Shown piece by piece: positions 17,746 to 25,668 of a stretch of DNA of 64,000 nucleotides. Every line of letters starts with the position of its first letter. The first letter of the stretch is position 1. Location: NCBI RefSeq assembly GCF_001282115.1, contig NZ_LJBR01000040.1:1-64000 (forward strand). The letters run 5' to 3'. A program made the translations under genes and the position numbers. This DNA comes from Streptomyces sp. NRRL B-24085 (lineage in GTDB: Bacteria; Actinomycetota; Actinomycetes; Streptomycetales; Streptomycetaceae). Under the pieces are notes generated by a model. It was not told the DNA's origin and ran no database searches. It saw only the letters and a list, made by a program, of their open reading frames with translations.

Positions 17746-18384
17746 TCATTCGGGCCAGGCGTTGGTCCGGATGACGGTGACGAAGTCCTTGCGCTCGAAA
17801 CCGGGGTCGAAGTGCGCGAGGACATCGTCGTTCATGGTGCCGAACGTGGTGTCGGGCCGGTCGGCCATGCCGTCGTAGAAGGCCCGGAGGATGCGGTTCT
17901 TGAAATCCGGTCGCGGGTGGGCGGCGACCACCTCCGCGCGCTGCTCCGGGGTGATCTGCTCGAGCTCCAGGCCGAGAACGTCGGTCTCCACGCCGAGCGT
18001 CACGACGGCGACCTCCGGCGCGAGGTGGAGGGGGACCTCCGGCGTGGTGTGCAGGGCGATCGCCAGCCAGACGTTGCGGGCCTCCTCCTCGCTGCGGCCG
18101 TGGTCGCGCAGGAAGCCGTACGCGGCCTCGGCGCCGTCGAGCTCGAAGCGGCGGTCCTTCGTGCGGTGGTCGGCCGTCAGCCCGAGATCATGGAACAGGC
18201 CGCCGACGTAGGCGAGCTCGGGGTCCACCTCGTGTCCGCGGGCCGCGGTCTTGAGCATCCCCCACAGGAACACCCGGCGGGAGTGGTGGAACAGGGTGTC
18301 GTCGGCCGACCGGCGCACCAGCTCGGTGGCCTCACGGACCAGGCGGGTGTCCGGGACGGTGATCCCGGCGATCGTCTCGGTCAT
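17746..18384 (-). CDS. HD-domain hydrolase, cyanamide-hydratase-like
   Basis: Metal-dependent HD-domain protein of 212 residues. The HD motif is spread in the family pattern: H34 in FHHSRRVFLWG, H65-D66 in GGLFHDLGLT and H112 in AIALHTTPEV. The spacing and the GAEAAYGFLRDHG segment recall the cyanamide hydratase (Ddi2-like) group rather than ppGpp or nucleotide phosphohydrolases. The actual substrate is unproven. It probably forms an operon with the downstream GlxA-type regulator and is divergent from an HxlR regulator, either of which may control it. Confidence 0.82.
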   Translation of the reverse strand: MTETIAGITVPDTRLVREATELVRRSADDTLFHHSRRVFLWGMLKTAARGHEVDPELAYVGGLFHDLGLTADHRTKDRRFELDGAEAAYGFLRDHGRSEEEARNVWLAIALHTTPEVPLHLAPEVAVVTLGVETDVLGLELEQITPEQRAEVVAAHPRPDFKNRILRAFYDGMADRPDTTFGTMNDDVLAHFDPGFERKDFVTVIRTNAWPE

Positions 18385-18588
18385 CGCGTCTCCTCATGGC
18401 ATTGATCGAAGGACAAGTGGTTCTTCCGGCTCATCTCCACCGTCGCCCATGCGTTCCGTTCCGGAAAGTGTCCGAACGGACGGGCAGCCCACAGATACGG
18501 ACATGAGTGCTGTGTGTGGAGGCCAGGCCGGGGCGCCCCTGAAAAGCTCTGAGTAGTGAAGTGCAACCCATCCGGTAAGCTGGCTGGC

Positions 18589-19059
18589 ATGCCCAAGAAG
18601 CTCGGGAAGGACTCGACGTGCTCCATCGCCCGCACACTCGAAGTCCTGGGTGACGCGTGGACCATACTGATCATCCGTGAGGCGCTGGTGGCCGGGGCGA
18701 CGCGGTTCCAGGAGTTCCGTGACGCCCTGGGGATCGCTCCCAACATTCTGTCCAACCGGCTGGAGCCCCTGGTGGAGAAGGGGATCTTCGAGCGCCGCGT
18801 CTACCGGGAGCCGGGTGAGCGGAGCAGGTACGAGTACGTCCTCACCGAGGAGGGCCGGGCTCTGAACGTCGTCATCGCTGCTCTGGCGGACTGGGGTCGA
18901 GCACACCGACCCCTGAACGACGGCACCTCGCCCCGCTTCACGGCCCTCGACGACGGAACCGTGGCGGAACTCGCCTTCATCACCCAGAGCGGGGAACGGC
19001 TCGAGCCGGGGAAGCTTGTGGCGCGTCGAACCGAAGACGCCCGACTCGGGGTGTCCTGA
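18589..19059 (+). CDS. HxlR-family winged-helix regulator
   Basis: Regulator of 156 residues with the HxlR-type winged helix (CSIARTLEVLGDAWTILIIR, FQEFRDALGIAPNILSNRL, LVEKGIFERRVY, YEYVLTEEGRAL). The early Cys at residue 11 is the position used for redox or electrophile sensing in some HxlR proteins. The ATG at 18589 is chosen over a GTG at 18556 because the family normally starts a few residues before this Cys. The divergent promoter region shared with the HD gene holds an inverted repeat TCCGTTC...GAACGGA (18455-18480). It is convergent with the phosphatase gene downstream. Confidence 0.9.
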   Translation: MPKKLGKDSTCSIARTLEVLGDAWTILIIREALVAGATRFQEFRDALGIAPNILSNRLEPLVEKGIFERRVYREPGERSRYEYVLTEEGRALNVVIAALADWGRAHRPLNDGTSPRFTALDDGTVAELAFITQSGERLEPGKLVARRTEDARLGVS

Positions 19060-19157
19060 GGGCTCAGCTGTGCGGGTGCTCTTGCCCGCATGGCCGGCCA
19101 GGTCCAGTCGGGAAGGCCCGCGGCTGTCGGGCCGCAGCGGCCGCGTCCGTTCGGGCC

Positions 19158-20333
19158 TCACTGTGTGCGTGGCTGCCACTCCACCATCATGATGGTCGCG
19201 TCGTCCCGCAGCCTGCTGGTCTCGACGTCCAGGATCGAGTGGATCAGCCGCCGCAGGCTCTCCGGGGCCAGTTCCCCCGCGGCGGTCGCGCGGATGACGT
19301 AGTCGACGAACCGCTGGAGCCCGAACAGCTCCCCGTCATGGGTGCGGGCCTCGGTGACTCCGTCGGTGTACAGCAGTACCCGGTCGCCCGGTCGCAGTGT
19401 CACCTCGTGGATCGTGCGGCCGCGGTCGCTCAGCAGGGACGGCAGCCCCAGCGGAGGGTCGGCGTCCCTTTCCAGGGCGCCCTCGATCAGCCGTTGGTCC
19501 CGGATGAGCAGGGGTGCGGGGTGGCCGCAGTTGCACCACCGCAGCACGCCGGTGCCGAGATCCAGTTGGGCGAGGATGCCGGTGCAGAACTGGTTGGGCA
19601 GCCATTGGGCCAGGGCCTCGTCCACGGTCTGGGCCAGTTCGGGCAGTTCGGCTCCGATCCGGCGGGCGTTGCGGCAGGCCGCAAGGGAGAGGGCACTGGT
19701 CAGGCCGGAGGCGAGGTCGTGTCCCATGGCGTCGAGGACGGTGGCGTGCAGGGTCGTCTCGGTGAGGGCGTGGTCGAAGGCGTCGCCACCGATCTCGTAG
19801 GCGGGTTCGAGGACGGCCGTGGAGACCACCCGCGTGTTGCCGATCGTCCGGGGTGGCAGGAAGGCGCGCAGCATCTCGGAGGGCAGTTGCATGCGTCTGG
19901 TGCGGGTGCGCTGGACGTACGAGTCCTTGAAGGTGCGCCGGGAGGTGACCATCATCGCCACGAGGGCGGCCAGGGCCTTGCCGCGGTGCAGGGAGGCGGC
20001 GGTGAGGGAGGGGCAGTGGACGGCCAGGACCCCCAGCCGTTCGGCGCCGTCCAGCAAGGGGAACCAGGCCACCATCGCGCCGGACTCGGCGGACTCGACG
20101 CGCAGGGACTGGGTGCGGTACGTCCAGCCGGCCAGGGAGGCGTCGATGGGTAGCGTCGCGGTCACGTCGGTGAGCGGGACCAGATGACGTTGCTGGATGT
20201 CGGCGAGGTAGGCCACCGAGTGATGCAGCCCGAGGGCCTTGGTGCAGCGGGCCATGGCGGTGGTGAGGTCGACGGTCCGGTTGGCCGGGTCGGCCAGGAA
20301 CTGGAGCAACTGGTCGTCACCGGCATCGGGCAT
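19158..20333 (-). CDS. PP2C/SpoIIE-type serine phosphatase with GAF-like sensor domain
   Basis: Protein phosphatase of 391 residues. Residues about 15-140 form a GAF-like sensory domain (LGLHHSVAYLADIQQRHLVP). Residues about 170-390 form the SpoIIE-type PP2C catalytic domain with the metal-binding aspartates in EIGGDAFDH, VLDAMGHDLASGL, LLYTDGVTEART and the terminal RDDATIMMVEW. Such proteins dephosphorylate anti-anti-sigma factors in partner-switching stress or development pathways, of which streptomycetes have many. The ATG at 20333 is preferred (GAGG 5 bases upstream); a GTG at 20339 is also possible. No anti-sigma or STAS gene is adjacent, so the partner is unknown. Confidence 0.9.
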   Translation of the reverse strand: MPDAGDDQLLQFLADPANRTVDLTTAMARCTKALGLHHSVAYLADIQQRHLVPLTDVTATLPIDASLAGWTYRTQSLRVESAESGAMVAWFPLLDGAERLGVLAVHCPSLTAASLHRGKALAALVAMMVTSRRTFKDSYVQRTRTRRMQLPSEMLRAFLPPRTIGNTRVVSTAVLEPAYEIGGDAFDHALTETTLHATVLDAMGHDLASGLTSALSLAACRNARRIGAELPELAQTVDEALAQWLPNQFCTGILAQLDLGTGVLRWCNCGHPAPLLIRDQRLIEGALERDADPPLGLPSLLSDRGRTIHEVTLRPGDRVLLYTDGVTEARTHDGELFGLQRFVDYVIRATAAGELAPESLRRLIHSILDVETSRLRDDATIMMVEWQPRTQ

Positions 20334-20496
20334 CGTCACCTCGTCGCGCCTCCCTCAGGTCGCTTGCCGTCTGGCGCCCATGGTTCAGCAGTCTCACACC
20401 GGGGTTGCGCGGGCGCACTCGGACGGCTGTCCCCGGGGTGACGTGAGGCGTCGGAACCAGGAGTGGCGCTCTGCCGGCGGCCGGAGCGTTTCCGAT

Positions 20497-21126
20497 TCAG
20501 TGCTGGTGGTCGCCGGGTGCAGCGTCGGGGGAGGCGTTGCGGCGGGCGTAGGCGCGGGCGGCGCGTGCGCGGTCGCCGCAGCGGGTGGAGCACCACTGGC
20601 GGCGGCCGTGGCGGAGCAGGTAGCGGTTGCAGGGGGCGGAGCCGCAGGCGGTGAGGCGGTCCGCGTCGGGGCCTGTGAGCAGGTCGGCGGCGTCAGCGGC
20701 GAGGGTGGCCAGGGCGTGGTCGACGATCGCTGTGGTGGGGTGCGGGGTGGAGCGGTAGGGGCCGGTCTTGTCGTCCCACTGCAACAAGGGGGCGGTGGGG
20801 ACGCGCGTCATCGCGTCGTTGACGGCCCTGACCGCGGCGGGGAGGGCAGCCAGCCCTTCGGCACGGGCGGCGAACAGTGACCTGATCTGCTCCCGCAGCG
20901 AGCGCAGTTGTGTCGCGCACATCTCCCGCATGCCGGCGTCGACCGGGGCGAGACCGCGTGCTGTCAGCCAGTGGTTGGCCTGCGCGGGTGTGCCCAGAAG
21001 ATCGACCGTGTGCCCACCCGTCAGCGCGATTGCGCTGTTGGCGAGGGCGAGGGAGAGGTGCTCCTCCTCGCCCTGAGCAGGCGGCAGGTCGAACTGGTCG
21101 GTCAGGGGCTCCTTCACGTTTCTCAT
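20497..21126 (-). CDS. ABATE-domain / CGNR-type zinc-finger regulator
   Basis: Probable DNA-binding regulator of 209 residues. The N-terminal two-thirds are the helical ABATE domain (LSLALANSAIALTGGHTVDL, WLTARGLAP). The C-terminus holds a treble-cysteine zinc finger with C161, C166, C179 and C183 in CGSAPC and WCSTRCGDRARAARAY. The usual CGNR is here CGDR, a conservative departure. It is divergent from a metallo-beta-lactamase-fold gene, and the 78-base spacer carries an inverted repeat overlapping both promoters, so it very likely controls both genes. Confidence 0.88.
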   Translation of the reverse strand: MRNVKEPLTDQFDLPPAQGEEEHLSLALANSAIALTGGHTVDLLGTPAQANHWLTARGLAPVDAGMREMCATQLRSLREQIRSLFAARAEGLAALPAAVRAVNDAMTRVPTAPLLQWDDKTGPYRSTPHPTTAIVDHALATLAADAADLLTGPDADRLTACGSAPCNRYLLRHGRRQWCSTRCGDRARAARAYARRNASPDAAPGDHQH

Positions 21127-21144
21127 GTTAAACCTTGCGTGTAT

Positions 21145-21197
21145 CCGTGAGAAGCAACTACGTTCTTCTCACGGTTAAAAGGAATCTCATCCGTGAG
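21145..21197. promoter_or_regulatory. Inverted-repeat operator between CGNR-type regulator and MBL-fold genes
   Basis: CCGTGAGAA (21145-21153) and TTCTCACGG (21166-21174) form a perfect 9-bp inverted repeat with a 12-base spacer. A third partial copy, CCGTGAG, lies at 21191-21197, next to the start of the MBL-fold gene. The spacer between the divergent genes is only 78 bases, so bound protein would block both promoters. The adjacent zinc-finger regulator is the natural candidate. Confidence 0.6.
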
Positions 21198-21204
21198 GTG
21201 TGTC

Positions 21205-21996
21205 ATGTCTTCTCTTCCCGCAGGCGCAGATCCGTTTCCGGTCCGGGTCTTCGGCGGCCCGACCGCCCTCTTCGAATACGGCGGCCTGCGCTTCCTCACC
21301 GACCCGACCTTCGACGCCCCGGGTGACTACGCCCGTCCCGACGGGCGGTTCCTCACCAAGACCGCCCCCTCCAGCGGGACCCCCGCCGATCTCGGCTCTA
21401 TAGACGTGGTCCTGCTGTCGCACGACGAGCATCCCGACAACCTGGACAAGTCCGGCCGGGCCCTGCTTGCCGACGTCGAGCTCACCCTCACCACCCCCGG
21501 CGGCGAACAACGCCTCAAGGGCGGGGCCAAGGGCCTGGCCGACTGGGAATCCGTCGAGCTGAACCGCCCCGACGGCGGCACGATCACCGTGACCGGTGTC
21601 CCCGCCGTACACGGCCCGGGCCCGCGTGAGGAGGTCGAGCGCGTCACCGGTCAGGTCGTCGGCTTCGTCCTGACCGGAGAGGGCCTGCCGACCGTCTACG
21701 TCAGCGGCGACAACGCCTCCCTCGACGTGGTCAAGGAGATCGCCGAGCGCTTCGCTCCCCTCGACACCGCTCTCCTCTTCGCCGGCGCCCCCCGCTTCCC
21801 CGAACTCTTCGACAACCAGTTGATCGTCCTGAGCAGCGCCCAGGCAGCCGAGGCGGCCCAACTCCTCGGCGCCCGCCGCGTGGTCCCCGTCCACTACGAC
21901 AGTTGGGCCCACTTCACGGAGGGCCGCGACGAGTTGGTCGCCGCCTTCACCGCCGCCGGTCTGGCCGACCGCCTGGACTGGGGCCGGCGAGACTGA
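21205..21996 (+). CDS. MBL-fold metallo-hydrolase with variant metal motif
   Basis: Metallo-beta-lactamase-fold protein of 263 residues resembling the UlaG/RomA-like Lactamase_B_2 group. The first metal motif is SHDEHPDNL at residues 72-80, that is HxxHxDN in place of the usual HxHxDH. Later ligands are recognisable: H136 in VPAVHGP, the Asp in VYVSGDN and the His in VVPVHYDSW. The ATG at 21205 follows GTGAGGTG. The function is unknown; homologues hydrolyse phosphodiesters, lactones or N-acyl phospholipids. It is divergent from and probably repressed by the zinc-finger regulator. Confidence 0.85.
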   Translation: MSSLPAGADPFPVRVFGGPTALFEYGGLRFLTDPTFDAPGDYARPDGRFLTKTAPSSGTPADLGSIDVVLLSHDEHPDNLDKSGRALLADVELTLTTPGGEQRLKGGAKGLADWESVELNRPDGGTITVTGVPAVHGPGPREEVERVTGQVVGFVLTGEGLPTVYVSGDNASLDVVKEIAERFAPLDTALLFAGAPRFPELFDNQLIVLSSAQAAEAAQLLGARRVVPVHYDSWAHFTEGRDELVAAFTAAGLADRLDWGRRD

Positions 21997-22381
21997 GCGT
22001 CGGCCCCGCAAGGCCGTCGACCGGCCGAGATGCGGGTGAGGGCTCAGCGCTGCGGTGTCCCGGCAGCTATCCAGATGCGGTCCACCAGAGGCCAGTCCGG
22101 GTTGTTCGGCGAGGCGGCGATCACGGACTCCGCGATCTCGGCCACGCCCACGTGTACCTCCAGAGTCAACAGGTGCCCCGGTTGACGTTGCCGCCCGCGA
22201 TCTCCACGACGCCGTTGCACCGGGTGCCGCACTTGTGATCACGGTCGGCGGCGTCTGCTGCCGACCCGCAGATGACTTCGGGCCACGATGATTTCCGGAC
22301 AGGGACCGTAGCGGTGGGCGAGCGGGGCCGGCCGGTGGCCGAACCCCGCTGTCGGGCAGGTGGGCGTTTCAGGTGCGCAGG
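21997..22381. other. Gene-poor region with a duplicated GH30 fragment
   Basis: No intact gene. The region carries an exact 57-bp copy (22175-22231) of an internal part of the GH30 gene that follows. In the GH30 frame, leftward, it encodes GTRCNGVVEIAGGNVNRG and then meets a stop two codons later. Beside it, another leftward frame reads protein-like sequence (HVGVAEIAESVIAA, NNPDWPLVDRIWIAAG) to a stop at 22044, possibly the tail of a lost gene. I read the region as debris of a rearrangement. Confidence 0.5.
22175..22231. repeat. 57-bp direct repeat, copy 1 (outside gene)
   Basis: Identical base for base to 23084-23140, which lies inside the GH30 coding sequence 909 bases away. Similarity stops sharply at both ends. 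It is too long and too exact to be chance or selection, so it marks a recent partial duplication of the GH30 gene or a recombination scar. Confidence 0.9.
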
Positions 22382-24268
22382 TCAGCCGGTCAGGCTGAAC
22401 GACTGGGCCGTCGCGCCCGAGCAGGACTGCTGGGACAGCTTCGCCCCGTTGGCGGTCGAGCCGCCGTCGACGGCCAGACACTTTCCGCTGTGCCGGGCCA
22501 CGAAGCGGTATCCACCTGATGCGAGGGACTCGGGGCGCCACTGCTGGTTGGTGCCGCCCACGTAGTCCCACAGGTGGACCTTGGTGCCGTCGGCCGTCGC
22601 GCCGGTGCCGCCGTCGACGTCCCAGGACTTGTTGTTGTGCTGGTTGACGACCTGGTAGTAACCGTCACCGGTCGACCGGAACTGCCACTTCTGGTTGGCC
22701 CCGTCGCCGCAGGCCCACTGCTGAAGGGCGGTGCCGTTGGCGGTGCCCCAGTCGGCGGCGTCCAGACAGGCGCCGCTGCCCACGTTCGCCACTCGGTACC
22801 AGGTGCCGGAGTCGATCGGTCCGGTGGAGCCACCGTCACCCGGGTTCCACACGAAGGTGGCCACGGCACCGGCCGGCAAGGTGTAGGCGAGGGATCGGCC
22901 GTTGTCGGTGAGGGAGAAGCGTTGGGCGCCGCCGGAGGTGTTCACGACGTACGCGACCCGGGAACCGTCAGGGTTCTGGAAGGCGACGTCCTGCACACCG
23001 CCCCCGCCCTGGCTGGTGGAGCCGATCCGGGTCGCGCCGACCTTGACGAACTTGCTGATGTGGCCGAGCGAGTAGTACTCCGCGCCCCGGTTGACGTTGC
23101 CGCCCGCGATCTCCACGACGCCGTTGCACCGGGTGCCGCAGAGCCCCTGGTGCGGCCCGCCGTTCTGGTCGAGCGCGAGGTTCCACGTCACCACTGTCTC
23201 GCCGCCGTTGCGCATGTTCTGCACGACGAGGTTCTCGGCCTGCCAGCGCAGGCTGTCGCCGAAGGTGTTGGCCGGGTTGCTGCTGTCGGTGCCGGAGCAC
23301 TCGGTGAAGAACACCCGCCTGCCCGCGTTGACCACCTGCTGCTGAGCGGAAGGGCTCCCGCCGTAGCAGTGGAAGGCGGCACCGATCACGCGGTTGATCC
23401 CGGACGTCCGGGAGAAGACGTCGAGCGGGTAGTTCGGGTGATCCCAGTTGTGGTCGAAGGCCAGGATGTTGGTCGGCAGGCCGGCCGCCGTCAGCTTGGG
23501 ATCGAGCACCTTGATGAAGTCGGCCTGCTGTGCCGAGGTCATCGACATCGAGGGATAGCTCGTGGGGTTCTCCGGCTCGTTCTGCACCGTCAGGTCGGTG
23601 AGGGTGATGCCCTCTTGACCGTACGCCTTGATCGTCTTGACCAGGTAGTCGGCGAAGTCGCCGTAGTTCTCGGGCCTGAGGCTGCCGCCGTTGAGCGAGT
23701 TGTTCGTCTTCATCCACGCCGGTGGCGACCAGGGCGTGCCCATCAGGCGGATGGACGGGTTCACCCCGAGGGCCTGCTTGACGACCGGGATGATCTCCTG
23801 TCTGTCCCGGTCGATGGAGAACTGTCCGCGCGTGTCCTCGTAGGAGTGCGGGGCGTTCGTCGCGTCGAAGTCGCTGCTGCCGAGCGGCTGGCGCAGGTAG
23901 GTCAGGCCGATACCGTCTCCTGAGGTGGAGAACAGCGAGCGCATGAGCTCACTGCGCCGGTCCTGCGGGAGTCCTTGTATGAGGTGCGCCGAGGCGCCGG
24001 TGACCGAGGCACCGGCCCCGGTGTACCGCTGTCCCCTCTGGTTCGCGTCGATGCGCAGGTCGATGCCCTGCGGAGAACTGTTGAAGGCCAGGCTGCCGTC
24101 GGCGCTGAGCTTGCGGGAGCCGTCGGGCGTGGTGATCCACACCTGGGCGACGGGGTCGGCGGCGTGCGCGGTTTCGCCGCCCAGGAAGCCGAGGCCGGTG
24201 ACGGCGAGAGCCAGGGCCAGGGCGCCGGCCCCGGTCCGTGTCGGACTGGTGCTGCTGCGGTGTGACAC
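22382..24268 (-). CDS. Secreted GH30 glycosidase with C-terminal ricin-type lectin domain
   Basis: Extracellular enzyme of 628 residues. A signal peptide (GALALALAVTGLGFLGGETAHA) is followed by a GH30 catalytic domain to about residue 480 and a ricin-type beta-trefoil lectin domain (about 490-628) with repeated QW motifs (ALQQWACGDGANQKW). The acid/base is E231 in VQNEPENP and the nucleophile E323 in FFTECSG. GH30 members cleave glucosylceramide, beta-1,6-glucan, beta-1,6-galactan or glucuronoxylan; the subfamily was not fixed here. The GTG at 24268 follows AAGGAG by 9 bases; a longer in-frame start exists but precedes non-coding-looking sequence. It is divergent from a TetR gene across a large palindrome. 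Confidence 0.92.
   Translation of the reverse strand: MSHRSSTSPTRTGAGALALALAVTGLGFLGGETAHAADPVAQVWITTPDGSRKLSADGSLAFNSSPQGIDLRIDANQRGQRYTGAGASVTGASAHLIQGLPQDRRSELMRSLFSTSGDGIGLTYLRQPLGSSDFDATNAPHSYEDTRGQFSIDRDRQEIIPVVKQALGVNPSIRLMGTPWSPPAWMKTNNSLNGGSLRPENYGDFADYLVKTIKAYGQEGITLTDLTVQNEPENPTSYPSMSMTSAQQADFIKVLDPKLTAAGLPTNILAFDHNWDHPNYPLDVFSRTSGINRVIGAAFHCYGGSPSAQQQVVNAGRRVFFTECSGTDSSNPANTFGDSLRWQAENLVVQNMRNGGETVVTWNLALDQNGGPHQGLCGTRCNGVVEIAGGNVNRGAEYYSLGHISKFVKVGATRIGSTSQGGGGVQDVAFQNPDGSRVAYVVNTSGGAQRFSLTDNGRSLAYTLPAGAVATFVWNPGDGGSTGPIDSGTWYRVANVGSGACLDAADWGTANGTALQQWACGDGANQKWQFRSTGDGYYQVVNQHNNKSWDVDGGTGATADGTKVHLWDYVGGTNQQWRPESLASGGYRFVARHSGKCLAVDGGSTANGAKLSQQSCSGATAQSFSLTG
23084..23140. repeat. 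57-bp direct repeat, copy 2 (inside GH30 gene)
   Basis: Exact match of 22175-22231. In the GH30 protein it encodes the CGTRCNGVVEIAGGNVNRGA segment at the end of the catalytic barrel. It is the likely parent copy because it is in frame within an intact gene. Confidence 0.9.
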
Positions 24269-24849
24269 GGTGCGGGTCTCCTTCGGGTCGGTGACAGGTG
24301 GGGGGTGCCGACCGGCTCGCCGTGGCGTGCGGGGAGGATGCGAGCCGATCGGGGCTCGAAGGGTGGTGCACTCGGGAGGCCGAACCGGAACGGTGCTGCC
24401 GGCCGGGAGGGTGATCAGGGCAGGGGCGCCGCCGCGGCCCGTGCGGGAAACGGACGTCACTCGCGGTCGTGCGGGACAGGCCGTTCGTACCGGCGGGCCC
24501 GGTGCCGGGGGAGGGGCGAGCCGTCTGGCCCGGTGAGGTCCGCCGGGGCGTCCACGGTGGCGCCAGTGACGTCCGGCGCGACGACGGGAAGCGGGTCGTA
24601 CGCGGCGCGTCCGGGGTGCCGTCGATGCAGGCCACCGGCGGCTCGCCGGGTGGTTCCCCGCCCGGCGCGATCGCTCATGGCGACAGGGGATGGCATGCGG
24701 GTCCTAACGAGTCGGCCGAGGCTTCCAGCGGAATGACGGCGTCATGAAAACATACTTACTAAGTACTTAGTAAGTGGTCTGCGTCACAACGCTGCGGGAA
24801 GGTCAAAAGATCATCCGCGGGCTGGCAAGGTCGGCGTAGGCTGGGGTGA
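24269..24849. other. Long divergent intergenic region upstream of GH30
   Basis: 581 bases without a convincing gene. The left 430 bases are GC-rich and featureless. The right end is A/T-rich and holds two palindromes (24733-24775) and a TAGGCT -10 box just before the TetR start. The GH30 promoter must be within this region; its distance from the palindromes (nearly 490 bases to the GH30 start) implies either a long leader or a separate promoter nearer the gene. Confidence 0.5.
24733..24775. promoter_or_regulatory. Tandem palindromes, candidate TetR operators
   Basis: Two perfect dyads sit side by side. ATGACG-G-CGTCAT lies at 24733-24745. A 22-bp palindrome without a central spacer lies at 24754-24775, arms ACTTACTAAGT and ACTTAGTAAGT. 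The larger one ends 74 bases before the TetR start and has the size and form of a TetR-family operator. The A/T-rich composition is in sharp contrast to the surroundings. Confidence 0.65.
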
Positions 24850-25506
24850 GTGAGTGACCAGTCAGTAAGCGGAGCAGGACGTGGCGCTCGGAGCGGGCCT
24901 CGCGTCCCTCGCAGTGCCGAAGCCCAACGCCGGCAGCAGGACATCCTCCGCATTGCGATGGACACGTTCGCCGCACGGGGCTACAACAACGCCTCCCTGG
25001 CCGAGATCGCCGACCGCGTCGGGCTGACCCAGGCAGGCGTCCTGCACTACTTCCGCTCCAAGTCGCTGTTGCTCACCAGCGTCCTCGAACTGCGCGACGA
25101 GACGGACATCGAGCAACTGGGCGCCCAGAGGCCGACGGGGCTGAGGTTTCTCCGGCACCTCGTCGACACCGCGTACCGCAACGCCGAGCGCGAGGGCATC
25201 GTCAAGCTCTACGCCGTACTCTCGGCCGAGTCCGTCACCGATGACCACCCGGCCCAGGGCTACTTCCGAGACCGGTACGCCGGGTTGCGAGCCTTCGTTT
25301 CCGAGGCCATGACCGAGGCGTGCGGGCTCGGCGAGGCGGACGAGGCCCGCGTACGGCATGCTGCCAACGCCGTCATCGCCGTCATGGACGGGCTCCAGAC
25401 GCAGTGGCTTCTCGCCCCGGACGCCGTCGACATGGCAGCGTCCACGGAACTGGTCATCGAGTCCCTCCTCGCCGCGCTCGCTCCCGACCGCTTTCCCGTC
25501 ACCTGA
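24850..25506 (+). CDS. TetR/AcrR-family regulator
   Basis: Regulator of 218 residues. The N-terminal helix-turn-helix reads ARGYNNASLAEIADRVGLTQ then AGVLHYFRSKSLLLTSVL, and the C-terminal part is all-helical like TetR ligand domains. The GTG at 24850 lies 7 bases after a TAGGCT -10-like box, so the mRNA may be leaderless; another GTG at 24846 is out of frame. The upstream 22-bp palindrome suggests autoregulation and control of the divergent GH30 gene. The ligand is unknown, but could be a sugar released by the neighbouring glycosidases. Confidence 0.9.
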   Translation: MSDQSVSGAGRGARSGPRVPRSAEAQRRQQDILRIAMDTFAARGYNNASLAEIADRVGLTQAGVLHYFRSKSLLLTSVLELRDETDIEQLGAQRPTGLRFLRHLVDTAYRNAEREGIVKLYAVLSAESVTDDHPAQGYFRDRYAGLRAFVSEAMTEACGLGEADEARVRHAANAVIAVMDGLQTQWLLAPDAVDMAASTELVIESLLAALAPDRFPVT

Positions 25507-25668
25507 GCCACAGGCAGAACCACCCCCCTGTTGACCTCCGCCGCCCAGTGCCCCTTCCACTGGCAGGCGTGGAGGGATGGGAGGGACAGAACCGTCGTGC
25601 GGCGGCGCCTCCCGCTTCCTGCTCGCGGAAAGGCACCGCCGTCACCGGACCGTGTCACCTCACCGGCT

